A DNA stretch of 7,229 bases from assembly GCA_019689615.1 (NCBI GenBank), contig JADGHD010000250.1:1-7229 (forward strand), written 5' to 3'. Of the stretch, positions 1-7,229 are shown piece by piece. This DNA is from Frankia sp. (GTDB lineage Bacteria > Actinomycetota > Actinomycetes > Frankiales > Frankiaceae). The notes under the pieces were generated by a model that was not told where the DNA came from, did not search any database, and worked only from the letters and a program-made list of their open reading frames with translations. The position numbers were made by a program, and so were the translations under genes. Every line of letters starts with the position of its first letter. The stretch's first letter is position 1.

Positions 1-2525
<2,525 letters not shown>

Positions 2526-2533
2526 GTGCGGGA

Positions 2534-2540
2534 CTCCTCC
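2534..2540 (-). promoter_or_regulatory. secA ribosome binding site
   Basis: On the minus strand this reads GGAGGAG, 8 nt before the GTG at 2525. It decides the start, because no ATG begins a SecA-like N-terminus here. Confidence 0.85.
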
Positions 2541-2549
2541 GGCAGGATC

Positions 2550-2569
2550 TGTCGGCGAGCTCACCGACA
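2550..2569 (-). promoter_or_regulatory. 20-bp near-palindrome in the secA leader (hairpin or operator)
   Basis: The arms TGTCGG and CCGACA flank a GAGCTC core, with one imperfect pair. In minus-strand RNA that imperfect pair becomes a G-U wobble, giving a 7-pair stem with a GAGCUC hexaloop. It lies 10 bases upstream of the secA ribosome binding site and just downstream of a -10-like TAGCAT (2575-2580, minus strand). It could be an mRNA leader hairpin or a dimeric regulator site over the transcription start. No convincing -35 was found for the TAGCAT, so the promoter itself is tentative. The symmetry is seen; the function is inferred. Confidence 0.4.
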
Positions 2570-2738
2570 CCACGATGCTAGTCCTTCCCCAGCGGGCCGA
2601 CCTCGACCACGCGGGGGCCATGACTGGCAACGATTCGCGCTCGCCCGGCGTGCCACCGGCTCGCGGGCCGGGCCGGGGCCGCGGGCGCGGCACCCGGCAG
2701 GGGCTTCCCGGGCCGGCACGGATGGCCGCTCGGAGCGC

Positions 2739-2784
2739 GCGGGTGCCGCGCGTGGCCGGCCATGCGGGTGCCGCACGTGGCCGG
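2739..2784. repeat. 21-bp direct repeat (two copies, 25-bp period) upstream of the GNAT gene
   Basis: Copies at 2739-2759 and 2764-2784 differ at one base (GCGGGTGCCGC, then G or A, then CGTGGCCGG). They end 42 bases before the GNAT start. The rest of the 301-base spacer (2526-2826) shows no other element I can support apart from the secA leader hairpin, the weak -10-like site and the two ribosome binding sites. A pair of operator half-sites or a small local duplication are both possible. Confidence 0.5.
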
Positions 2785-2813
2785 GACATGGGCCATCCTG
2801 GGTGACCGGTGGC

Positions 2814-2822
2814 AGGAAGGAG
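2814..2822 (+). promoter_or_regulatory. GNAT gene ribosome binding site
   Basis: AGGAAGGAG ends 4 nt before the ATG at 2827 (its upstream AGGA is 9 nt away). It overlaps the codons that would follow an alternative GTG start at 2809, so the ATG at 2827 is preferred. Confidence 0.7.
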
Positions 2823-2826
2823 CGCG

Positions 2827-3393
2827 ATGCCTGCGATCGAGCCCGTCGAGATCACCGCGGGCGAGGTGCACCTGCGCCCGTGGCGCGATGACGACGCCGA
2901 CGGCGTGTTCGCCATCTGCCAGGACCCGCAGATCCAGCGGGGCACCCGGCTTCCCCTGCCGTACGTGCGGGAGCACGCGGTCGACTTCGTGAGCCGGATC
3001 TCCCCGACCGCCTGGGCGACCGGGACCGGAGCGCACTTCGCGGTGGTGGACGCCACCACCGGCGAGCTGCTCGCCTCGGTCGGGCTCGCGGACCTGCGCG
3101 ACCCGGACGGGCTGCCCGGGGTGGCCCCGGGTGGCGACGGCGAGGTGGGCTACTGGTGCGCCGCCGCCGCCCGCAACCGCGGGGTGACCACGGCCGCGGT
3201 CGGGGCGATCTGCCGGTGGGGGTTCGCCGCCCTGGGGCTTCGCCAGATCCGCTGGCAGGCGCTGGCCGACAACACCGCGTCGGCCAGGGTGGCGGCCAAG
3301 GCCGGGTTCACGATCATGCCCGAGCCCCGGCCGCTCCCGCACGTGCGGGACGGGCGGGTGCGCGACTTCCTGGTCGGGGTGCTGCGGCCGTAG
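2827..3393 (+). CDS. GNAT family N-acetyltransferase, RimJ/RimL-like
   Basis: This 188-residue protein has the GNAT fold, which transfers acetyl from acetyl-CoA to an amine. The N-terminus VHLRPWRDDDADGVFAIC (about 14-31) is the opening strand and helix typical of RimJ/RimL-like members. GEVGYWCAAAARNRGVTTAA (105-124) is motif A, with RNRGVT as the acetyl-CoA pyrophosphate loop in place of the textbook Q/RxxGxG/A. ADNTASARVAAKAGF (147-161) is the family's conserved Asn...Ser...GF helix that stacks on the cofactor. Length is normal, and there is no signal peptide or membrane segment. It is the only complete plus-strand gene here, divergent from secA and convergent with the response regulator. 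The substrate cannot be told: RimJ/L-like enzymes act on ribosomal protein N-termini, other proteins, or small molecules including antibiotics. I recall a GNAT at this spot near secA in other actinobacteria, which suggests a conserved housekeeping role. Confidence 0.93.
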   Translation: MPAIEPVEITAGEVHLRPWRDDDADGVFAICQDPQIQRGTRLPLPYVREHAVDFVSRISPTAWATGTGAHFAVVDATTGELLASVGLADLRDPDGLPGVAPGGDGEVGYWCAAAARNRGVTTAAVGAICRWGFAALGLRQIRWQALADNTASARVAAKAGFTIMPEPRPLPHVRDGRVRDFLVGVLRP

Positions 3394-3401
3394 CCGGGCA
3401 C

Positions 3402-3416
3402 CCGCCGGACCGGCGG
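3402..3416. terminator. Palindrome in the convergent gap, possible bidirectional terminator
   Basis: CCGCCG and CGGCGG pair around a GAC loop; the 7-base arms match perfectly about a central A. It fills most of the 23-base gap between the stop codons of two converging genes. There is no T-run on either side, so it is not a classical intrinsic terminator, but U-poor hairpins are common at actinobacterial gene ends. Confidence 0.4.
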
Positions 3417-4130
3417 TCAGGTGATCTCGAGGAGCTTCTCCCGGACCGCGTAGACGACGGCCTCCATCCGGGAGTGCAGCTGGAGCTTCTCCAGGATGTT
3501 GCGGATGTGGTTCTTGACCGTGTTCTCGCTGATGAACAGCTGCTTGGCGATGTCGCGGTTGTTCATGCCCTTGGCGACCAGCCGGAGGACCTCCATCTCC
3601 CGGTCGGTCAGCCGCGGCGTCGGCAGCTGAGGCCGGTCATCCTTGTTCTTGATCATGGAGGCGAACTCGGTGAGCAGCTTTGACGCCATCGACGGGCTGA
3701 TCAGGCTCTGGCCGTTGTAGACCGCGCGGATGTCCCGGGCCACCTCGTCGATCGAGATCTCCTTGAGCAGGTAGCCCATGGCGCCGGCCTTGATGGCGTC
3801 GTAAAGGTCGGCCTCCTCGTCGCTGATCGTCAACATCACGATCTTCGCGCTGGGCACCGCCTCCTTGATGGCGCTGGTGGCGTCGATCCCGCCGCGCTTG
3901 GGCATCCGCACGTCCATCAGCACGATGTCCGGGGCCATCTCCTGGGCCATCGACACCGCCTCGGAGCCGTCCGCGGCCTCGCCAACGACCTCGATGTCCG
4001 GCTCCTGCGCGAGCACCATGAACAACCCGCGACGGAACAGGGCGTGGTCGTCAACAATCAGTACACGGATGGGGTTCTCCTCCGATGGCGTCCGCAGCGC
4101 CTCACCAGAACGCTGCTCGTCCACCGTCAT
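3417..4130 (-). CDS. NarL/FixJ (LuxR-HTH) family response regulator, orphan
   Basis: This 237-residue protein is a two-component transcription factor. After a hydrophilic 20-residue lead-in, the receiver domain runs from about 21 to 140. IRVLIVDDHALF carries the acidic pair D27/D28. DIVLMDVRMP places the phospho-acceptor at D73. MLTIS gives the switch threonine T101, and LLKE gives the conserved lysine K123. A charged linker (about 160-172) leads to a C-terminal LuxR helix-turn-helix (about 173-237) with LTDREMEVLRLVAKGMNNRDIA and the recognition helix SENTVKNHIRNILEKL. All phosphorylation residues are present, so it should be phosphorylatable. The ATG at 4130 is supported by GGAGG (4135-4139) 4 nt upstream. 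No histidine kinase gene is seen in the window, making it an orphan. It lies between hpf and the GNAT/secA pair; I recall a regulator at this position in Streptomyces (near SCO3008) but cannot verify it here. Its target genes are unknown. Confidence 0.96.
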   Translation of the reverse strand: MTVDEQRSGEALRTPSEENPIRVLIVDDHALFRRGLFMVLAQEPDIEVVGEAADGSEAVSMAQEMAPDIVLMDVRMPKRGGIDATSAIKEAVPSAKIVMLTISDEEADLYDAIKAGAMGYLLKEISIDEVARDIRAVYNGQSLISPSMASKLLTEFASMIKNKDDRPQLPTPRLTDREMEVLRLVAKGMNNRDIAKQLFISENTVKNHIRNILEKLQLHSRMEAVVYAVREKLLEIT

Positions 4131-4134
4131 CTGA

Positions 4135-4141
4135 CCTCCCT
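4135..4141 (-). promoter_or_regulatory. Response regulator ribosome binding site
   Basis: AGGGAGG on the minus strand, 4 nt before the ATG at 4130. Confidence 0.7.
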
Positions 4142-4180
4142 AGGGACCACTGCCCCGGTTACCCAAGCGCCGCGCGGCCA

Positions 4181-4221
4181 CGCGCCGGCGCGGGGACTCC
4201 CCTCGTCCCCGCGTCGGCGCG
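4181..4221. promoter_or_regulatory. Strong 17-bp stem-loop between hpf and the response regulator gene
   Basis: Arms 4181-4197 and 4205-4221 are complementary at 16 of 17 positions around a 7-base loop (TCCCCTC). The single imperfect pair (4188/4214) is G-U in plus-strand RNA and C-A in minus-strand RNA. It lies 135 bases past the hpf stop and 50 bases before the response regulator start. It could therefore be a late terminator or 3' stabiliser of the hpf transcript, a leader structure of the regulator mRNA, or a protein-binding site. No T-run follows on either strand. The rest of the 226-base spacer holds the regulator's ribosome binding site and the weak hairpin next to the hpf stop. Confidence 0.55.
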
Positions 4222-4328
4222 GCGGTTTCCTGGTTACGGCGCTGGTACCGCCTGACCGACCGGCTCACGTCCTCAACGCCGATGATCCCACGACGACGGG
4301 ACGAAGCGGCTGTCCAGACGGTGGAAAC

Positions 4329-4356
4329 CTCCGGGGCCCGGGTCCCACGGCCGGAG
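4329..4356 (-). terminator. Possible hpf terminator hairpin
   Basis: Immediately after the hpf stop codon, the minus strand has CTCCGG and CCGGAG arms 16 bases apart, followed by GTTTCC. The stem is only 6 bp and the T-run only three bases, so this is a weak candidate. Confidence 0.25.
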
Positions 4357-5301
4357 CTAGCCGGTAGCTGCCCGGCGGCCCGAGGCCATTGCCACGGGCT
4401 CGGCCTGCCGGCCGGACTCCGCGGCCGGCTGCTCGCCGGACGCCGGCTCGGGATCGTCGGGTCCGATCAGGTGGATCACGCCGTAGTCGTATCCGCGCCG
4501 CCGGTAGACCACGCTGGGCCGGCCGGACCCGACGTCCTGGAAGAGGTAGAAGTCGTGCCCGACCAGCTCCATGTTGGACAGCGCCTCCTCCAGGGTCATC
4601 GGCGCGGCGCGGTGCACCTTGCGGCGCACCACCATGGGTGAGCGGTACGGCTGCTCGTAGCGGTCGGCCTCCAGCTCATCCGCGATGTCCCGGGTGTCGG
4701 GCCGGATCCGCGCGCCGAGCGCCATCGGCCCGGTGCCGACCGTGTTGGCCTCGTCCCCCGGCGACTCGTCGGCCGGGAACGCCCGGCCCGCGGCCGCGGC
4801 GGCCACCGTGGGCCGGCCGGGCACCGCCCCGGAGGACGCGCGCACCCGCTCCAGGGACTCGTCCAGGGTGACCCGGTCGCCACTGCCGGGTGCCGGCAGC
4901 CCGGTCACCGAGGAGGCGACGACGGCGGCAGCGGCCGCCCGCGGCCCACCGCGGCCGGTGGGGCTGCCGGTGTAGGCGCGGGTGTGGTTGCCGTGCAGAC
5001 GGTCGGCGCGGCGCTCGGCCACCCGGCGCATCCGTTCGAAGAGCTTGCCGCTGGCGCCGTCGAGCGCGGCGTACGGGTCGGCGGCGGCGGCCTCCGCGCG
5101 GATCAGCGGGCCCCGGGAGTAGACGGTGAGCTCCACCCGGTCCCGGACGTCGGAGAGGCGCGGGTTCGACTCCCGGGACAGCTCGACGTCCACCCGCATG
5201 GCCTTGCCGTCGAACTTCTCCAGCTTCGCCAGCTTGGTCTGGACGTGATTGCGGAACCGTTCCGGGACCGCTGTGTTCCGGCCCCTGACCACGATGTCCA
5301 C
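4357..5301 (-). CDS. hpf: Long-form ribosome hibernation promoting factor (HPF/RaiA-YfiA family)
   Basis: Long HPF binds the 30S decoding centre of idle ribosomes and dimerises them into 100S particles, shielding them in stress or stationary phase. The 314 residues split into three parts. The N-terminal S30AE domain (1 to about 105) begins MDIVVRGRNTAVPERFRNHV and includes RVDVELSRESNPR and the basic stretch MRRVAERRADR. A low-complexity Ala/Gly/Pro/Arg-rich linker spans about 110-210. The C-terminal dimerisation domain (about 218-282) has RRKVHRAAPMTLEEAL, ELVGHDFYLF and RPSVVYRRRGYDYGVIHL, followed by a 30-residue acidic/Ala-rich tail. Long-form proteins usually have about 180-250 residues; most of the extra length here is linker. 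I chose the GTG at 5301 because AGGAGGT (5309-5315) lies 7 nt upstream. The frame stays open to 5646, but that extension is Arg/Pro-rich and unlike the family. Both domains are in one frame, so no frameshift is needed. Confidence 0.96.
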   Translation of the reverse strand: MDIVVRGRNTAVPERFRNHVQTKLAKLEKFDGKAMRVDVELSRESNPRLSDVRDRVELTVYSRGPLIRAEAAAADPYAALDGASGKLFERMRRVAERRADRLHGNHTRAYTGSPTGRGGPRAAAAAVVASSVTGLPAPGSGDRVTLDESLERVRASSGAVPGRPTVAAAAAGRAFPADESPGDEANTVGTGPMALGARIRPDTRDIADELEADRYEQPYRSPMVVRRKVHRAAPMTLEEALSNMELVGHDFYLFQDVGSGRPSVVYRRRGYDYGVIHLIGPDDPEPASGEQPAAESGRQAEPVAMASGRRAATG

Positions 5302-5308
5302 GCGATCC

Positions 5309-5315
5309 ACCTCCT
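5309..5315 (-). promoter_or_regulatory. hpf ribosome binding site (full consensus)
   Basis: AGGAGGT on the minus strand, 7 nt before the GTG at 5301. It is the strongest Shine-Dalgarno match in the window and rules out the in-frame GTG at 5310, which overlaps it. Confidence 0.9.
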
Positions 5316-5335
5316 GTTGCGCCGGCCGGGCGCCC

Positions 5336-5369
5336 GTTCGCCGCCGCGGCGGCGAACCACCGCGGGTGG
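5336..5369 (-). promoter_or_regulatory. Two abutting hairpins in the hpf leader, including a perfect 22-bp palindrome
   Basis: Bases 5336-5357 form a perfect 22-bp palindrome (half-site GTTCGCCGCCG), able to make a 9-bp stem with a CGCG loop. A second element at 5357-5369 (CCACC, GCG, GGTGG) abuts it. They lie 20 bases or more upstream of the hpf ribosome binding site. They could be leader RNA structures affecting hpf expression or stability, or a dimeric repressor site. Confidence 0.45.
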
Positions 5370-5435
5370 ATCGGACGTCCGGCGCCCGGCGCCCGTGCCG
5401 AGCCCGGTCGGGCCCGGTCGACGCCGGGTCTCGTC

Positions 5436-5465
5436 GTCCTACTGGCTGTCCCCCGTCTCGGCCAA
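5436..5465 (-). promoter_or_regulatory. Tentative hpf promoter
   Basis: On the minus strand, TTGGCC (5460-5465) and TAGGAC (5436-5441) are 18 bases apart, resembling a weak housekeeping-sigma promoter. Transcription would start near 5429 and give a leader of about 130 nt containing the two hairpins. The remainder of the 387-base spacer 5302-5688 shows no gene. It has a 9-bp GCCCGGTCG direct repeat (5402-5410, 5412-5420) and the comF-end hairpin. Confidence 0.25.
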
Positions 5466-5652
5466 GGCGTGCGCCTGTCGTCGTCGTGTGGTCTCGATCC
5501 GTCCTGCCTGCTCGTGCGCTCCTCTGTCGGTAGGAGGCGCCGGTTGTGTGACGGCGCGCACATTTGCCGGCGCGGTCAGCCGCGGTTGGGCACCGGTTGG
5601 CCACTCGGCGCACCAACGGGCACCGGGCGGCCGGTTCCAGGAACACCTCCGC

Positions 5653-5676
5653 TGACCGGGTCGTGGCCGCCCGTCA
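5653..5676 (-). terminator. Possible comF terminator hairpin
   Basis: Arms TGACGGG and CCCGTCA-type (one bulged base at 5657) enclose a 9-base loop, 12 bases past the comF stop codon. There is no T-run, so only the position and pairing support it. Confidence 0.3.
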
Positions 5677-5688
5677 CCCCCGGGACCA

Positions 5689-6525
5689 CTAGTTTCCCCC
5701 TTCCGTTACCCGTGTGGCCGGCAATTGGACACGTGGGCGTGCCGGGCCGCACACCGCCGGACCGGCGGTGGCCACCGCGGCAACGGCGGCCGCCGCGGTC
5801 ACCGGGACGCCGGCCGCCCGCAGCGCCCGGGCCGCCTCGGCGACCGTCGCCCCGGTGGTGACCACGTCGTCGACGACCACGACCGCCACGCCCGCGCCGC
5901 CGGCGCCGGTGGCGGCGGCGAGGCGGGCGGCGCGGGCCGGGCTGGCGGCGAACGCGCCGGCGACGTTGCTGGCGCGCTCGTCTGAGCCCAGGTCCGCCTG
6001 GTCGGCGGTCCGGCGGACCTGGCGGAGCAACGGCGCGAGCCAGACCGGCCGCCCGGCGCGGCGGGCGTCCGCCGCCGCGGCGCCGGCCAGCCGGGCGACG
6101 TGGTCGAACCCGCGCCGACGCCGGGCAGCCGCGCTCGCCGGGACCGGCACCAGCAGCACCACCGGCCCCGGCCCACGCTGGCGCGGCGGCGGGCCGCTGA
6201 CCGCCAGCGCCGCCGCCACGGCCCCGCCGAGCGCCGCCGCGAGCGGGCCGGTCAGGTCGAGCCGACCGCGTTCCTTGAACGCGACCACCAGCGATCCGGC
6301 CGGCCCGTGGTAGCGGGCCGCGGCGACGCACGGCGGCAGCCCGCGCGCCCGGGCCGCGCGCCCCCGCCCGGCCGCCACCAGCAGCCCGCCACCGGCCAGC
6401 GCGCCGGCGCACCCCGGGCACAACGCCACGCCGGGCCGCTCGCAGCCCGCGCAGCCGCGCGGCAGCACCAGCTCACCCAGGGCGCCCAGCAGCGAGCGGG
6501 CCAGCCCGTCCGCGCGCCGGCCCAC
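5689..6525 (-). CDS. ComF family protein (zinc-ribbon plus phosphoribosyltransferase fold)
   Basis: ComF/ComFC proteins are PRTase-fold proteins, linked in competent bacteria to DNA uptake; their role in most actinobacteria is unproven. With the GTG at 6525 the protein has 278 residues. A four-cysteine zinc ribbon (C25, C28, C36, C39; CAGC and CPGC) is followed by ARYHGPAGSLVVAFKERGR (70-88), the family's YxGxxxxLVxxxKxRGR block. VLLVPVPASAAARRRRGFDH (123-142) follows. RTADQADLGSDERASNVAGAF (172-192) matches the RxxxQxxLxxxERxxNxxxAF pattern. The PRPP loop is VVVVDDVVTTGAT (215-227). Zinc, PRPP and RGF motifs are all intact. The start is uncertain: no clear ribosome binding site precedes 6525, and the frame is open to 6984, but 6525 leaves the usual ~20 residues before the first cysteine. 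Alternative GTGs at 6675 and 6666 add a low-complexity extension. No comFA helicase partner is present. Very high GC and Ala content are in keeping with the region. Confidence 0.92.
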   Translation of the reverse strand: MGRRADGLARSLLGALGELVLPRGCAGCERPGVALCPGCAGALAGGGLLVAAGRGRAARARGLPPCVAAARYHGPAGSLVVAFKERGRLDLTGPLAAALGGAVAAALAVSGPPPRQRGPGPVVLLVPVPASAAARRRRGFDHVARLAGAAAADARRAGRPVWLAPLLRQVRRTADQADLGSDERASNVAGAFAASPARAARLAAATGAGGAGVAVVVVDDVVTTGATVAEAARALRAAGVPVTAAAAVAAVATAGPAVCGPARPRVQLPATRVTEGGN

Positions 6526-6988
6526 GCCGACGAGACCATCGCCCGCCGCCGGCCGGCGGGGCGGCGCCAGAGAAGGCGCACCTGGCGCCAGGGCGACCGC
6601 GCCGCACGCCTGGTCGCGCCTGCCTCGCCCAGCGGCCCGTCGCGCCGGTTCGCTCGGTTCCCTCACCGCGTACACGCGGGCAGGATCAACGGCCCGCGGG
6701 CCGCCTGCCCGGCGGTTCGCGAGCCTGTGGACGACCGGCCACCGGTGGACAGCCAGTCGAACACGCGATCGATTCGGCGGGCCCTGTCGGCTCGCGGACA
6801 TTCCCACCCGGAGGTGGCCAGGACGGCTCTGGGAGGATAGGAACTCCGTCAGGCGGGACATCACCGGTAACCCACCGTGATGGGCACCGGCCGGACGGGC
6901 CAGGCGCCACCGCGCCGACGCACTGCCAGACCAGACCGCCGCTGTGCCTCGTGGCCCCCGCTTTCGGCGGCCGGCCCGGCGCACGGCC

Positions 6989-7024
6989 GCCCAGCACGCC
7001 CAGCAAGCCCAGCAAGCCCAGCCG
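6989..7024. repeat. Four tandem copies of a 9-bp unit
   Basis: The unit GCCCAGCAA is repeated at 6989, 6998, 7007 and 7016. The first copy ends in CAC, and the last ends in CCG. It lies 36 bases upstream of the start at 7060. If translation actually began upstream (GTG at 6877 or ATG at 6880, same frame), it would encode alternating Pro-Ala-Ser. Replication slippage is the likely origin. Confidence 0.7.
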
Positions 7025-7046
7025 GCGAGGACGCCGGCCGAAGCCC

Positions 7047-7051
7047 AGGAG
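7047..7051 (+). promoter_or_regulatory. Ribosome binding site of the proline-rich gene
   Basis: AGGAG, 8 nt before the ATG at 7060. This is the main reason to call a plus-strand gene at the right edge. Confidence 0.65.
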
Positions 7052-7059
7052 TCGCCCCG

Positions 7060-7229
7060 ATGGCCGCGTCGCCCCCGCCAGCCGCGCCGCCCCCGGGCGC
7101 GCCGCCGGGACCACCGGCCTGGGGGTCGCCGGCGGGCATGGCCGCCCCGCCGTGGCCGCAGCAGCCGCCAGCCGCGGGCCCGCCGGCCCCGTCGGCGCCG
7201 GCCCGCCCCGCCTGGGCGGTGCCGGGTGA
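7060..7229 (+). CDS. Proline/alanine-rich protein, N-terminus only (unidentified)
   Basis: Fifty-six codons are visible before the right edge, with no stop. The translation begins MAASPPPAAPPPGAPPGPPA and continues with AWGSPAGMAAPPWPQQPPAA. It is a low-complexity Pro/Ala/Gly segment with spaced tryptophans and glutamines. Such N-termini are common on actinobacterial membrane or cell-envelope proteins, where a cytoplasmic proline-rich stretch precedes transmembrane helices or a domain. No domain is reached here, so I do not assign a function. The ATG at 7060 is chosen for the AGGAG 8 nt upstream. The same frame is open back to a TAA at 6868, so an earlier start at 6877 or 6880 is possible but lacks a good ribosome binding site. 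The gene is divergent from comF. Low complexity also means the reading frame is supported mainly by the ribosome binding site. Confidence 0.6.
   Translation, partial: MAASPPPAAPPPGAPPGPPAWGSPAGMAAPPWPQQPPAAGPPAPSAPARPAWAVPG

Larger units (their letters stand above)
6526..7059. other. Intergenic stretch without a convincing gene
   Basis: About 530 bases lie between comF and the divergent proline-rich gene. The comF frame stays open on the minus strand to 6984, with an ATG at 6861, but the translation is Arg/Ala/Pro-rich with no ComF similarity. It therefore most likely reflects the lack of stop codons at high GC. Small symmetric elements occur: the palindrome CCACCGGTGG (6739-6748) and a CCACC-CGGA-GGTGG hairpin (6804-6817). 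A weak plus-strand promoter-like pair TGGCCA (6815-6820) and TAGGAA (6838-6843), 17 bases apart, could serve the gene at 7060. None is strong. Confidence 0.5.

Noticed and set aside
2578..3342. 254-codon minus-strand open frame antisense to the GNAT gene
   Set aside because: The plus-strand frame carries clear GNAT motifs and a ribosome binding site; the antisense product has no recognisable features.
4676..5563. 295-codon minus-strand open frame overlapping hpf
   Set aside because: It is out of frame with the verified HPF domains and gives Arg/Gly/Ala/Pro-rich nonsense; it is a shadow of hpf.
5706..5711. GGGTAA on the minus strand, like a sigma-B/sigma-F -10 box, with a second at 4159-4164
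   Set aside because: Neither has a GTTT-like -35 at proper spacing (only a partial GTGT 17 bases upstream of the first). The first is inside the comF end, about 400 bases from hpf. Six-base matches are too weak alone.
5576..6421. 281-codon minus-strand frame overlapping comF
   Set aside because: It is almost entirely Arg/Gly/Ala and out of frame with the zinc ribbon and PRPP motifs.
6861..7139. Minus-strand Gly/Ala/Pro-rich open frame at the right edge
   Set aside because: It has no clear ribosome binding site, no recognisable domain and conflicts with the better-supported plus-strand start at 7060.

Overview
The window is a very GC-rich, low-stop-codon stretch of what looks like an actinobacterial chromosome. 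The gene content and order (secA, a GNAT acetyltransferase, a NarL/LuxR-type response regulator, a long-form ribosome hibernation factor and a ComF-type phosphoribosyltransferase) match what I recall of the secA neighbourhood in Streptomyces, Micromonospora and relatives. The phylum assignment is firm. A narrower guess such as Micromonosporales or Frankiales would be only a guess. Starts are a mix of GTG and ATG, most with clear purine-rich ribosome binding sites.

Layout, left to right: secA on the minus strand, cut off at its C-terminus by the left edge (1-2525); a 301-base divergent spacer with a near-palindrome in the secA leader and a 21-bp direct repeat in front of the next gene; a GNAT acetyltransferase on the plus strand (2827-3393); a 23-base convergent gap filled by a palindrome; an orphan response regulator on the minus strand (3417-4130); a 226-base spacer with a very strong stem-loop; hpf on the minus strand (4357-5301) with an unusually long interdomain linker; a 387-base spacer/leader with a perfect 22-bp palindrome; comF on the minus strand (5689 to about 6525); about 530 bases without a convincing gene; and the first 56 codons of a proline/alanine-rich protein on the plus strand (7060 to the right edge).

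The genes are mostly housekeeping. SecA drives protein export, HPF protects and dimerises idle 70S ribosomes, and ComF is a zinc-ribbon PRTase-fold protein related to DNA-uptake ComFC. The response regulator has no sensor kinase beside it. The minus-strand genes are separated by spacers of 226 to 891 bases, so they look like separately promoted units rather than one tight operon.

I found no CRISPR array, insertion sequence, prophage, tRNA or rRNA, and nothing that looks like an undescribed multi-gene system. The parts worth a second look are the non-coding elements: several strong inverted repeats placed between genes or in leaders, the hpf linker, the orphan regulator, and the unidentified proline-rich gene where lpqB-mtrB-mtrA would be expected from other actinobacteria.
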